DNA of 64,000 nucleotides from Pisolithus tinctorius. Lineage: Eukaryota > Basidiomycota > Agaricomycetes > Boletales > Pisolithaceae. The DNA lies in contig JANFAH010000023.1 in the NCBI GenBank assembly GCA_024663395.1, positions 744,001 through 808,000 on the forward strand. The letters are read 5' to 3'. Below, one piece after another: positions 1 through 11,928 of the stretch. Below the pieces are notes generated by a model that was given only the letters and a program-made list of their open reading frames with translations, was not told where the DNA came from and ran no database searches. Position numbers and translations under genes: made by a program. Numbering within the stretch: position 1 is the first letter of the stretch; every line of letters starts with the position of its first letter.

Positions 1-2640
1 TTGCAGCTTGCTTCCGAACTGCTCTGTTCATTGTATGGATCGCATCCCATGCATGTGTTTTCATACTATAGCTTTTGGCATGTCACACCACATTCCAGAA
101 GATCACAGCCTTGTCCACCAATGCAAGCCTAAGCCCATTAAGCGCATCATTGGCTTGACTGATCCGAAGCCTCAGCTCCATATCATGGAGATGGCCTAAG
201 TTGGAGGAATGGAAAGCATCAATGCCCAAGTTTGATGGAAGCAGCAATGTGGTTATCCCTCCAAGGTCAGTGGTATTGGCTGCAAGCATGTCATCAGAGC
301 TTCCATTTGGGTCATCTGCTTCTGATAGATATCCATTGGACATGGACAAGCCATCCCAAATTGCATTTTCCTCCTCATTGATTGGATTCAAATCAACTCC
401 TGGCTCTTGCTGTGAACCGATGTATATGGTGGAATCTGCAATAAACCCTGACTGCTCTGACAATAAGCATTCCTTGCGTCATGCAATTGCCAATCTTTTC
501 AATTCTGGGACCATCTACCCACCCAGCACCCTGCATGAATAAGGGTGCATGGCAGGCATAGCATTCCTGTTTGTGACTGTGCACATGCCAGATTCCAATT
601 CCTGGCATAATCTGCATTGAATTTGGGATGTCAATGAAGGTGCTATTTCCAACCTGCATGCGTAGATTGGTCATGTATGAGCAATTGATGTCATAGAAAC
701 ATAGCACATGGTTGAGTCCTGCCATGTTGTAACTCAATGCATTCGCCAATGAGTAATCCATGTTTAACTGCCTGAACTTCCATGAGTGGGAGGCACATGA
801 TTGATACAATATCTTACCTTTTGCCCTTTTGGAAGTCAACAACAGAGTGTGGGTAAAAACACCCATGCCGAGCACAAGCAATTGCACCAATTCCCATAGA
901 GTGAAGTCGGCCCCATTGGGCATTGGCCTGACTGATTGCCTTATGATTGTTGCATGCAGATTTCTAGCAAGAGCATGAGTAATTGAATGGCAACAGTGGT
1001 CCAAAAATTGTACCTCTGCAATGTGGGGTGTGTCCTTCAAGTATGCCCAATACTCCAGATCTGTCACCATGTATCTGCAGCTATCCATCAACCACACCTG
1101 ATCTGCTGGGTGCCTGTCATGCATATGTTCAGCTTTGAAGTTTCCATCCATCACCAACATGCAGGTATATCTCCAACTTCAGAAGGTTAATGATGGAGAT
1201 GAGCCTAATCCCATCACTTACTGATCCAGATCTTCTGTTAGGTCGACATTGATCCCAGGCTGTGGACATGTTGCACAAAATAACCCCAGGTCACCTTGCT
1301 TAGGAGCCTTCTCGCATCCCAGGAAGCCATTCCATTTCAACAGTTTCAGGAGTCACCATTGCCATGCAACTCGCAGCAACTCGCAGTATCTGTCCTGGTG
1401 ATATTACTGCCTCAGATGGCCTGGAATCGACCATCGTGGCACAACAACTTACTGGAACTAGGTGAGGAAAGACACCCGAAGTCATCTGTCACAGTTTTGA
1501 GTAATAGTTCATCCTGGACATCCCACATTCCAGGTTGTCTCTCACAAAGTCATCCAAGACTGCAAATGTAAATGCTGTGCTTGGTTTTTCGAATGTAGCA
1601 GGAAATAACTTGGCTCGCAGCAACTGTACCTGGAGGCTTTCTGCAGCTTCACACTGGCACCAATGTACTGTGATGAAATGCACCCCAGTCACATTGATGA
1701 CAGTGAGATATTTCAACCCAATGGGCCATTGCATGTTGGGTGGAACATCATCAACATCTTCCCATTCATGGGCATTCATTTGGGCAGGCCCTCCAGTGCC
1801 ATTCACATGTGATGGAGCTGAAAGGCATGCTGATCCATTGTGCCTGAGGTGCAGCTGAGCACCAGTCTGAGTCCACTCTGCAAATGCAATGTGAAGTAAT
1901 GAAGGCATCTCTCACCATATGGAGTGCCGATTCCTTGAAGAACTCTCCATTACAATGTTGCACTCTGTGGAAAAGCAAGCATTGGTGAGTCATCCTACAG
2001 CAGTCCCCACAGTACATGGGCTGGTGCAAGCAATCTGCACATCTGTACAACCCTTCTGTTCCACAACTTATGCAGTTCTGTGGGTCAGGAGGTGCTTCCA
2101 GCTCCAACAGGACCTTCATGAACTCCTCTTTGTGTGGAAGCCATTCCCAGATATAATCATTCTGTGTCTGAGAGCAGAAGTGAGCTCGGGTTGTTGCATG
2201 AAGGATCCCTAGGTACCTTTTTTCATGGTAACCATAATGGCTCTACAGGAGGAGCATTGTTATCATGTTGCATGTTGAGTGCATCTTCCACAGTATGCAG
2301 GTGGTGTTTGGAGGGTGATTGGGAGTGCTTGGATGGTGAAGAGCAGGGTGAATGGACAGTGGAGGTGGCTTGGGGTTGTTTGATTGCAACTTCAACCAAT
2401 CTCAATCTGCTCTGACCGCTGGTTGTCCAAGTTTTGACTTCTAGTTGCTTGACCCGATGGCCAGCCATATGCCTGATCATTCTCATTTGCTTTCCTGTGC
2501 TGCATTTGGCCATTGCTATGGCGTTGATGGTAAGTATGATTGAGTCAGTTGTGGGTAAGGAGCATCTTAGATATCTTGGACAGAGCTTGACTTTCATTTC
2601 AAGATCATAGATCCCAGCATGATGGATCAAATATCTGGTA
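1..2640 (-). pseudogene. KDZ transposase with CxC2 cysteine cluster, decayed and cut by the window edge
   Basis: Read on the minus strand, fragments in changing frames follow the KDZ (Kyakuja-Dileera-Zisupton) order. A CxC2-type cluster lies near 2060-1960 (CISCGTEGLYRCADC, then CGDCC). A linker follows to about 1490. The catalytic part begins near 1160 with VMDGNFKAEHM, then CFYDINCSYM near 690 and GIGIWHVHSH near 595. A C-terminal piece at 463-83 contains RISQANDALNGLRLALVDKA, typical of the family tail. Members move DNA by a cut-and-paste DDE-type reaction. Several frame changes and stops show it is dead, and the extreme C terminus is lost beyond position 1. KDZ identity is firm; exon boundaries are not resolved. 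Confidence 0.85.
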
Positions 2641-2933
2641 TCAATGCAGAACTGATGCTCCTGACCTATACCCAGCAGGCACTAACCTTTTCAGGCTCAG
2701 AGCAGTCAATGGAATGAGTGGGAATGGCTCACCTCACCGATGTCACAATTAATGGCCACTGAAACACCAAAAATGAATGTGGAAAGATTGCATAAAGTCA
2801 ATTAACAAGGTAGGAGATGCAATCAGGATGCAATTTGAATGATGGCATGGATACCATAGCGCCTTGCTTCAGGGTATTATAATACTTGTTGCACTAGAGC
2901 CAGAAATACCCTACTTCCATTCCAGAAGTCTGG

Positions 2934-5013
2934 ATGGATTCGCAGTATGACACAGAACATGGGTACGATGATTGGGTCCTGATGGATGTTGAAGATGCGA
3001 GTAGCATCACCGCACAAGGCATCAAGCAGTCAGTAACTGGGGATGAGGACCACATACATTTTGACATAGATGAATTGGAAGTGTTGGTTTGCCAACAGAG
3101 AGATTGGAAGGAGTCCAGAAAGATGAAGAAACCCATGATCTTGCAGTCCATATTGGGGGAGCTGCACGAATTAGACAAGAACATGGAGTTGTCACATGCA
3201 GAAATGCAGCTGAAGGCAGGGGTATGTAGATGCAGCTCTGGATGGGTCTTCCAAGACTAACAAATAACTTCCAGCTCGTCACCACTTGGTTGAAGTTACT
3301 GCTGCATTCCCAGAAGCCCAGACTTACACTCCAGGCTGGATACAAGTATTCCATGTGGTCAGTTGTTCAGGAACTGTATCACAATTGTGTGCAGAAAAAA
3401 CTCGCTACCATGAGGGAGGATGCTGGGGATGAAGAAGGCCCCAAGCCAATTGGGGTCTATCAGCAGGTGCTCACCACATTCATACAGGATGACCTCTCTG
3501 ACAAGCAGTTGGCAGCCATGCAGGACATAGCTGCTAAATGGAATGGGATGGAAGGACCCACCCCCGACATAAAAGCCAAGTGAGTTCTCAGCTGCACAGA
3601 TTGGCGAAGTGTTTGTGAAATGATGCAGGTGCTTAGAAACACAGCAAAATATGGGTATAAGTATTTCCGCAATTTTGTGGAAGAGATGTGGAGGTATTGC
3701 AGCATGTGGGTCATATGCTTTGCAGGGTGGAAAAATGCAGAAGGTACTGTGGAGGCATGCATGTGAGTTCTGAGGTCTATCAAATATCATTGTGCAGGGC
3801 TAATCCTTTCCTAGCATGGACTTCAACTGAGATATTGCAGATGGAACCTCATTTAATGAGGTTTGGAACCTTGAGGGGTCATGGTGGGATTATCTCGGGG
3901 AAGCATTTGAAGAGGATGAAATTTCAGATGACGAAGAAGATGGCCAGAGCGAAGGAAGCCCACGGAAAAAGGCTGCAATGACCATGAAAGTGGATCCCAT
4001 CACTTTGGTAACCAAAGAAGACAGGACAGTATCGATCAGTGAGATTGCAGGTCTGTCCCATGATTTACTGCAAAAGATGGTGGGTGGATTCATGACAGCC
4101 CACTACAGTGAGTGTCAGATTTGTAGATGTAAGTTGCTCTAATGAGTGGCCTTAAGGACAGACCTGCAGAAAGGCTACCACAGCTGTGCTGTTCAAACAG
4201 CTCAGAGCACATCAACAGGAAATGATTGTGGCCGAACATCTCCCCACCAATTTCTCCTTTACCATCAATCCAGTCATATGTCAGTTTCAGCAGCTACCGA
4301 GCTTTTGAGCTTCTGGCATCAATGGCAGGCAGCTGACATGGGCGATGTATTTGCCTTTCAAAAGCGGCTGGATCGCTCTGGGACATTGCAGCCCCCAGTG
4401 GAGGAAGGCAGAATTCCCCTTCAGATTGCAAGGGACCGGTGATCCAGGTCATGAATGCCTGCAACTGCTCGAGCCCAATCCAAAGCCCCAGCTTGGATGA
4501 TTCAAAAGTCAGATCAGCTGGGAGAGGGACAGGGCAGAGCAATCACATTCCTGTGAACTGTCCACAGCAGTGACACAGATGCCATTCCACAGGCATCTCC
4601 TGCCATCTTTGCAGCTGTTGACATGCCCAGACTGAGCCATGATCATCATGGTCGGGTCAATAGTGGAGCAAAGTCATCCCACCCAAAATGTCTCCATCAC
4701 AGGAGGATAGTTCCAGAGACTGACACTGATCATGATGATGACCTGCTGGAAGATTGGCAGCCCAAGCCAAATGAGGGTCATGAAGAAAGTCCCATCCCAC
4801 ACAAGACAACAGCACAGATTCAGCCTGATGATGAGCATCCAAAAGACACCCACTGGGTGCACAATAAAACTCCATTCCCTGGGAGGGCAATGAAAGCACC
4901 TACCATTTCATATGCCGATGACGATACATTCCATTCTGATGAAGTCAATGGATCAGAGGCTCTAGGCACAGCAGATGAATTGCCCACACTGTCCAAAGGG
5001 ACACCAGATTAGT
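2934..5013 (+). pseudogene. Decayed transposon-associated gene of unknown function, 5' half
   Basis: An ordered series of plus-strand fragments looks like one ancestral multi-exon protein. Near 3360-3580 a block has VQELYHNCVQKKLATMRED and WNGMEGPTPDIKAK. Near 3640-3740 a block reads KYFRNFVEEMWRY then FAGWKNAEGTVEA. An acidic stretch follows (3900-3960, FEEDEISDDEEDGQSEGS), then DPITLVTKED and LSHDLLQKM (about 3990-4080) ending at a GTGAGT donor. At 4275-4440 comes VSAATELLSFWHQ and FAFQKRLDRSGTLQPPVEEG, and an acidic, His-rich tail runs to 5010. I know no function. Similar proteins are, in my recollection, dispersed in mushroom genomes with transposons. It is divergently placed from the KDZ gene with about 300 bp between. 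Repeated frame changes mark it as decayed. Confidence 0.5.
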
Positions 5014-5965
5014 TTCCATGGCATTGGAGCACTATCATATTAACTATTTGATAGATGAGATGATTGATTTCACTGGAAAGCTTAAGGATCAGTCCAAGAA
5101 TCAGGGTGATGATCATTTGCGTAGTGTTCCATTCGCCACAGATGCACCTCAAAATCCATATGGACATTGAGACAAGTGCACAGAGGTAAGGCTGAAGCTG
5201 TCCTTGAAGAAAGGAGGCCAGGAACACAGAAACCCTCCACTTGCCAGACAAGATGCAGCTCAACATCATGCCGAAACCACCAGTAAGAGCTGACAGATGG
5301 GCATACCAAAGTGCAGCAATACAAATACCCAATCTGGACAGAGGAAATTGGCACTGAGCAGTAGAGATGGAATGACAGAGGGCATCTGGAAATCCCCTTG
5401 GGTCCATTGGGCCCCTGCCAGGCCAGATGAGGACGTCCCTTCCCCCCCATTCAAGCGATCTCAGAAGCATACATTGGCAGAGCCAGGGGCTTCTTCAGGA
5501 AAGCAGGCAAAGATGTCATGATCTCTGATGTAGTTTTGCTCTGAATGTACATATAACATTATAGAGGTGATGAAATCATAGATTCAGTGCAGCCTGTAAT
5601 GTTCATGTTAGGACCCATCCCCCACTCTTGTTATGCAGGACCCCAATCATTTTATTTTGACTCACATGCAACTGTGTCTGCACTCATGCTGTTGCCATGT
5701 AGTTGGCAGCATTTCCCCTGGATTATATGCCAGGTGGCTTTCATTTATCCATGTTAATGGCCACAGAAACATGACATTTGCAAATCCCACCTCATGGCAG
5801 ATGTTCCCACAGTTGGGCATTGAACATTGATATTCGCAGTGGCAATGGCTTCCAATCAGTGAAATTGATCAGCACCCATCCCCTATGGCAGACCAATTTC
5901 CCCATGGAGTATGCTTCAATCCTGAAGGTTGGGTTCATTCGATTTCATGCCACAATTCCATTAAT
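5014..5965. other. CpG-poor spacer without a recognisable gene
   Basis: Short open stretches occur on both strands, but none resembles a protein family I know. It lies between the two halves of the decayed plus-strand gene and may hold unrecognised exon remnants. Confidence 0.3.
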
Positions 5966-7830
5966 CATTCATAGTTTGCATTCGCCAAATTGAAGCCAGG
6001 GGGGAGGACCCTCTGTGATCCACAGGCTCCTCAAGGAGGGGTGAAAAGGCAGGAACCATCTGACAGTCCACAAGCCATGGTAGACATAGCCAGATGCCAG
6101 AGCACTTTCCCCCTCAACCTTGGCTTTCTGAGGTTTCTGCCTCAATGCTTGATCCAATTCCACCACCACCTCTGCCCTGTGAGGACAATGCGCCAATAGA
6201 AGATGAAATTCCACCCCCCCCCCACTGCCTCCTGATGATATTGAGGATGTGGCTGAAGAGGTGCCACCACTGCCACCTAGCGAAGAAAGCAATGATAGCA
6301 AGGAGCAACCCCCCCCTGCCACCATCTGACAAAGATGAGACCAAAAATGCCCTCATCCCACCTCCACCTCCTTCCTCGCAAGAATCCAACTCCCACCATT
6401 CAGTCACATCACCTGATGGGGATGACACCCATATGTCAAGTTAATTATGTCCACATTTGGATTCCCTCTTGATGACTACAGTGATGGACACAGACGCATC
6501 TTCCAAACAACCCCCAGGACCTTCATCCAACAGTAAGCATTCATCGGACCATTCCACCACATCAGTAATGCTCCTTTGTAGTTATAGACACTCGTTTCCT
6601 GGCTGAAGACATTGGCATTGCTCATTCACCACTTCTTGAAGATCGACTGGATGTATTTTCCCATGCAGAATGATGCTGACTGCAACAGAGATTTATGCAC
6701 CTACATTCCACCTGGATGGGTGAGTGTCATTTTTCTGAATTCAATGATTCCAGCTGGTAGACATGATACAGGCCATGACCTGTCCGATGGTGAGAAGCAG
6801 GAAATGGAGGTTCATGGTTTCGTACATCCAGGAGCTGATCATGCCGGTAAGAACCTTAGACAATGTTCCATCATCACTTGACTCACACACAGTTTATTGG
6901 GCCATTCATCAGCTTAGGCTTGTCCATCGTCCCATCCAGTATCATTTTCCCTTCCACCCAAACATGCAGTTTGATCCAGCAGTCATGGATGCAATGGCAC
7001 GGATGGCGACAGATTTTGCCTATGCAGTACTATGATGCATTGACCTTCATGATGAAGCAGAAAGGTCCCTCCGTCAACTAGACAATTTGGATGACTTCTA
7101 TGACCCATTCACTGTGATTGGCCTTCAGCAGTATGCAGTGCAACCTTGACACCTGGCCCAGCATTCAGTCATGGACATGATCATCATGTACATGGGCTGC
7201 CACATCAAGACTGCTGTCTGGCACCTGGTACATCTGCCAACCATGGCCAAATGGCCAGTCAACTGGTATAGCAATCTCTGCATTGATATGGTGAGTGTTC
7301 TGTGCTGGCAGATTTGTAAGGCATTGACACACAATTATTCAGAGTACCCTGGACTGTCTCATCCCGATATCAGTCACACAGAATTGTTATCAGCCCCCAC
7401 TTCCCACATTGTACATTCTGCATCATATGGGTGGATGGACAGACGAAACCTTCTGCAATACTCTGTCGAAAATTCCAGAATCGCAGATGTCCAATACCCG
7501 CACAAATGTTATGGAGTTACTTCCACAGTGGACTCCACACCTGCAGGAAGATGGCGGCTTTGTGTTTCCATGGTGGTTGACAGCAGCATCGAACTATGCA
7601 AGTGCTGCATGCATCTTGCACTCTGATGAGGTTCAGCACATTGTGCAAAAGTATTTCAGGGTCCGAGCTCTGAATTGCAACTCTCATAGGAAGCGGATAC
7701 TGATAATATGCTTAGGACATTTGGCCATTGGACAAGTCACCCATCAAGGATCGCCTCCATGGGGCATTGGAATCGCATGTGGAGTGCTACAAGAACAATG
7801 TGCTCTGAGTAGAGGCACTACTCCCTGACC
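5966..7830 (+). pseudogene. Decayed transposon-associated gene, proline-rich and 3' part
   Basis: At about 6090-6430 the plus strand encodes repeated proline runs with acidic residues (for example PPPLPCEDNAPIEDEIPPPP), a low-complexity linker. From 6610 to 7080 broken frames carry HFLKIDWMYFPMQND and related patches. From 7170 to 7830 further patches appear (WTDETFCNTLSKIPES near 7440, GGFVFPWWLTAASNYASAA near 7550-7610). It follows the 5' half in the same orientation and probably derives from the same or an adjacent gene. There is no catalytic motif I can name. Frames change many times and there is no single start. Confidence 0.4.
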
Positions 7831-8136
7831 TCAATGCACAGGTCAAGGAATTATTTGAGTGGTTGACATGCATGGTGCAGATGTTGGGATTGTATGCAGA
7901 CATTGCTGCATGCAAATTGTGTACTTATGTAGAGTAGATATGATGATTGCCCGCTGCACCTGGCATGACCAAGATCAATATGCAATGAGCAGTGATTTCT
8001 GAAGAATGAAGACCCCTCTCATTGAGAATCATCTTTCAATATGCACCAGTAAATTAATATGCCTTTGTGTTTATGGCCAAACTGCCTGCAAATCCACAGC
8101 TATGTCCAATATGTGTGGTCTCTTACATAGCGGGAC

Positions 8137-8721
8137 TTGAACATATTGATGGACATTCTCTCACATGTAATATGCCAGGCATGCCTGATCTCCATCTATC
8201 CCATTGACTTTGTGAACCAATGCCGAACCCACAAGTGCAATCACCATGCCCAGATTATACTGCAGCCATATTCCAAGCTCTGGGATCAAAAAGTCGAGCC
8301 ATGGGTAGTTGCCAATGGTTAGCAAGGTATCCAGCCATACCTTCTGGCCATTCATATCTTTATGTGGGGGTGAAGTGCAATTCACCATCACAGACATGGA
8401 ACTGTAGACCGAGTTCCACATTGGCAAGACTGCCTCCATATCCTGGTCCTGCTGTGTGGCAGCATTCAATCTGAGTCATGCGATTGCCTCCTGTCCATGC
8501 AGGTACATGTTTGGGTGGATGAGCCACAGTGCACCTGATAGGATGGCATGTAGGCCAGCTGTGCACTGCAGCCATTCGCACACCTCCTTCAAATGTGATT
8601 TTGACTTTAGGACTAGCAATACTTCAGGATGATGTGTTGGGTTGCTTGGCTGGGAACTGCATTTCAGCCTGAACCATGCATGAATAGTGAATGTCCTACC
8701 CCACGCCCTTGTTGAAACCAT
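8137..8721 (-). pseudogene. TET/JBP-like 2-oxoglutarate/Fe(II) dioxygenase remnant
   Basis: Minus-strand frames carry the C-terminal double-stranded beta-helix pattern of fungal TET/JBP dioxygenases, which oxidise 5-methylcytosine. At 8430-8340 the peptide VMVNCTSPPHKDMNG holds an HxD iron-binding motif (HKD, 8356-8364). Then come LLTIGNYPWLDFLIPELGI and the distal strand LVHKVNGIDGDQACLAYYM (8217-8160), with the second iron-binding His retained. The arginine expected to bind 2-oxoglutarate, normally in a GDR context, is Gln here (GDQ), consistent with a CGG to CAG change at a CpG. An upstream piece (8721-8476) has a fitting helical segment. Iyer and colleagues (2014) reported fungal TET/JBP genes associated with KDZ transposons, which matches the KDZ remnant 6 kb away. 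Family assignment is from motif memory, not a search. Confidence 0.6.
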
Positions 8722-9779
8722 GCAGGTGAGAGGTTGATGGTGCCTTTAAGAATTGTGGCATTGCAAAAGTTTTTCACATCATGCCACCATCCGCCTGTTC
8801 TATGGGATTTCAAGCTACATTGAAGTGGAATGCTGAGCATTCCAAGAGAATTCCAAACTTCTGACTGGTCCCCATGTTAGCATTCTAAGCAATCCAAAAT
8901 TCAGTTGCTCAACCTGATAGGCTTGGCTGATGGCATTTGGGAGATACTATAGCAGGATGCCACCCTCCTTGTTGATCAAGACTGTAGGACAGGTAATTTC
9001 CATATAGTTTGAATGGGCCACGTTGGTCTTAACATCCTGCTTTATGTTGGCCATTACTTTTTGAAGGTTGTAACCATTTTCCATTCTGCAGATTTTGGGC
9101 ACTCACTGCACTCTCAATATGCTTGTATGATGACAGCCAAAATGTGGTCTGCCTCGCAAGCTATTTGCAATGGAATGGTTATTGGCAGGAGGGCACATGG
9201 GCCATCTAATATCTCTTCACACAGCCTGGCCATCATGTACTTGCAGACAGAGTCAGTTAGAACCATTTGCCAATTATTGGAGGTGTTGGTGGGTCATTTC
9301 ATGGCAGCCATTGTATCGCAGACAAGAGGCAAATGGCCAGATGGAAATCCTGTGTGTCAAGAATACCAATGCTAAATTTGCCAAATTTTCGAATTACGAC
9401 ATGAGTTGGCACCTGATATCTGATCAAACACCTGCACATGAAATTGCAGCTATGAAAGGTCAATTTTTATTGTCCCTTTAATTGCAGCTCAAACACAAGA
9501 GCAGATATGATTTCCACAGTCAACAATTGATACTGCAACAATTGGGCAATGTCATGGGCAGGATACATTTTTTCTACTTACCCCCTGCCATTTGATGATT
9601 GTTGATCTTTAATATGATCAATGATTGCGATGGTGGCCCCATCCATGGTTGTGACGACAGCCCACATTCCCAATGATGAGCCCCCTCACCATCAGTTCTG
9701 ACAGTTCCACCCTTTGTTTGAAATGCCTCTCAATGGAGTGATGTGGCATCCACGACATACTTGATGAAGCTGGCCATCC
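8722..9779. other. CpG-poor spacer, no supported gene
   Basis: I see no protein motifs, tRNA or repeat structure here. The 3' end grades into degenerate copies of the GGGCC-core array. Confidence 0.3.
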
Positions 9780-11343
9780 AGTTTGATGGATGGACTTACC
9801 CATGGACTGGCCCGTTCATGGAATTTGATCGGATCAGATATGTCCACAATCTATTTATGACAGCCTTTGCATCCCTTCAGTGGGACTGTTCTTAAGTTGG
9901 GACATCATCTGATATTTACAAGACAGGCCTTCCCATATGATTTGATGGATGGAACACCCCATGGATGGGCCCATCCATGCATTGGGCTCCCATTTGATAT
10001 GTATGTGACAAGCCTGCCCATGAGATCTTTAGGATGGGACATCCCATGGATGGGCCTGTGCTTGTGTTACCAGATCATCCAATATGTACCTGACAGGCCT
10101 GCCCATGAGATTTTTTGGATGGATTACCCCATGGATGGGCCCAGCAATGGGTTGTGACACCATCCAATATATACCCTACGGGCCTGCCATTTGTTCCCAT
10201 GCATGTTGTACCCATGCTACAGGTCAGTACTCATGTTAACACATCATCTGGTGTATACCCGATGGGCCTGCCCATATGCTTTGTTGGATGCAACATCCCA
10301 TCGACAGGCCATTCCATGTGTTTTGACCTTATCCATTGTATACATGACAGGCCTCCCAATATGCTCTGATGCATGTTGCACCCATTCTATGGGCCTGTCC
10401 TCCTCTTACCATCTCATCCACTATTGACCTGATGGGCCTGCCCAAATGATTTGTCAGATGGATCATCCTATGGATGGGCCCATCCATGGGTTGAGACCTA
10501 ATTAGTTATACACATAATGGGCTTTCCATATGCTACCATTGATGTCCCATCCCTTCCATGGGCCCATCCCTGTCTTACAACATCATCTGCTGTATACCCA
10601 TCAGGCCTGCCCATAAGATATGTCAGATGGAACACCCCATGGATGGGGCCATCCATGGGTTGATACCCCATCCATTATCTACATTACAGGCCTGCCCATA
10701 TGTTCCCAACGATGTTGCACCCCTTCAACAGGCCTTCCCATATGATTTGTCAGACAGAACACCCAATTCACAGGCCTGTCCATGGGTTGAGACATGATTC
10801 GTTATACACACGACATGCCTGCCAAATATTCCTATGGGTGTCGAACCCATTCAATGGGCCTGTCCTTTAGTTACCAGATCATCTGATATGTACCCAATGG
10901 GCCTGCCCATCAGAATAGTTGCATGGAACATCCCATTTACAGGCCCATCCATGGGTTGAGACCGCATCCAATGCACACATGATGGGCCTGCCCATATGTT
11001 CCCATCAATGCTGCACCCTTCTACAGGCCTGCGCATGGGATGCAACCCCATCCGAGATGTACATGATGGTTCTGCACATCAGATGTAACATCCATTGGAC
11101 GGCCCGATCATTGGGTTTCAATGGCATCCAATATACACCCGATGGGCCTCCCCAATTGATTTGTCAGATCACACATCCCATAGACAGGCCCTTCCATGCC
11201 TTGTGATCTAATCCACTATATACATCTCGGGCCTACCCATATGTTTTGATAGATGTCGCACCCCTTCTACAGGCCTGCCCATGAGATTAGATGGGTAGAA
11301 TATCCCTTGGACAGGCCTGTCCATGGGTTGTTGTATCACCCGC
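9780..11343 (-). repeat. GGGCC-core tandem array A, left part
   Basis: About 25 degenerate units carry a core such as GATGGGCCTGCCCATATG or ACAGGCCTGCCCATATG, separated by roughly 55-70 bp. Spacers recur in kind (ATGTTGCACCC, CATGGGTTG, GTATACATGA). The reverse complement (CATATGGGCAGGCC, GGTGCAACAT) is the core of the array at 33.6-45.9 kb, so this is the same family in opposite orientation. Core variants differ almost only as TG versus CA. The array is interrupted at 11343 by an LTR element and resumes at 15478. Open frames running through it are by-products of the repeat. Confidence 0.9.
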
Positions 11344-11702
11344 TGTAGGGAATGTAATTTCCCTACTAGGGGAATTGTTTTATTTTGTTGATTTTACTTT
11401 ATTTTTGTTCTAGCTATCCCTCTGCTACTTGTTCTTAGAATTTCGCTTTTCTGTTGCTTAGTCAGCACTACCTATTGACTGGCATAGTTAGTTTTCCTTA
11501 CAAAACAATAGACGAGCTACCACAGACGAGAGACGAGTTTCGAGCAGGTCGTTTCCCTGCACCCAGACAGCCCTAGAAGCCTTCAGACGACTACCAGGAT
11601 CCTTGCCCAGGCTATAGAAGCCCCTTTTGGCTTACTCACCCCCTTCAGACTCTACTGCCTCAGTTACTTCTTCACCATCCCTCTTAAATCTAATAACTTA
11701 CA
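11344..11702 (+). repeat. 5' LTR of the Gag-only element
   Basis: The 359-bp LTR opens with a perfect 8-bp inverted repeat, GTAGGGAA and TTCCCTAC, separated by 6 bp. It aligns with the 3' LTR through shared blocks such as AATTTCGC, CAATAGACGAG, CAGGTCGTTTCCCTGC and GGCTATAGAAGCCCC. It ends CTTACA. Confidence 0.93.
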
Positions 11703-11704
11703 AC

Positions 11705-11721
11705 TGGAGCCCACCGCGAGG
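11705..11721 (+). promoter_or_regulatory. Primer-binding site of the Gag-only element
   Basis: TGGAGCCCACCGCGAGG starts two bases after the LTR, as expected for a tRNA 3'-end complement beginning with TGG. The same sequence with one CG-to-CA change follows the 5' LTR of the 9.7-kb element on the minus strand (about 43889-43873), so both families use the same primer tRNA. I do not name the tRNA. Confidence 0.8.
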
Positions 11722-11928
11722 GGCTTCTGTCTTAGCCTGGCACCCATCCAAACCATCCCAGATTCAGTTTTGCAGTCTCCAGCTTCGTTTTCACAATTTC
11801 CAGGCTCGTTTTAACAGATTTTCGCCTTTTGGCCTCATTTTTGCAGTCTCCTCGCTCGCATTTTCGTGTTTTCCCACTCGTGCACACTCACATATCAAGT
11901 ACTCGCACTCGTGTTACCCACTATCTTC

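Noticed and set aside
5969..6428. Reverse-strand Gly/Ser-rich frames
   Set aside because: They are shadows of the proline-rich plus-strand stretch.
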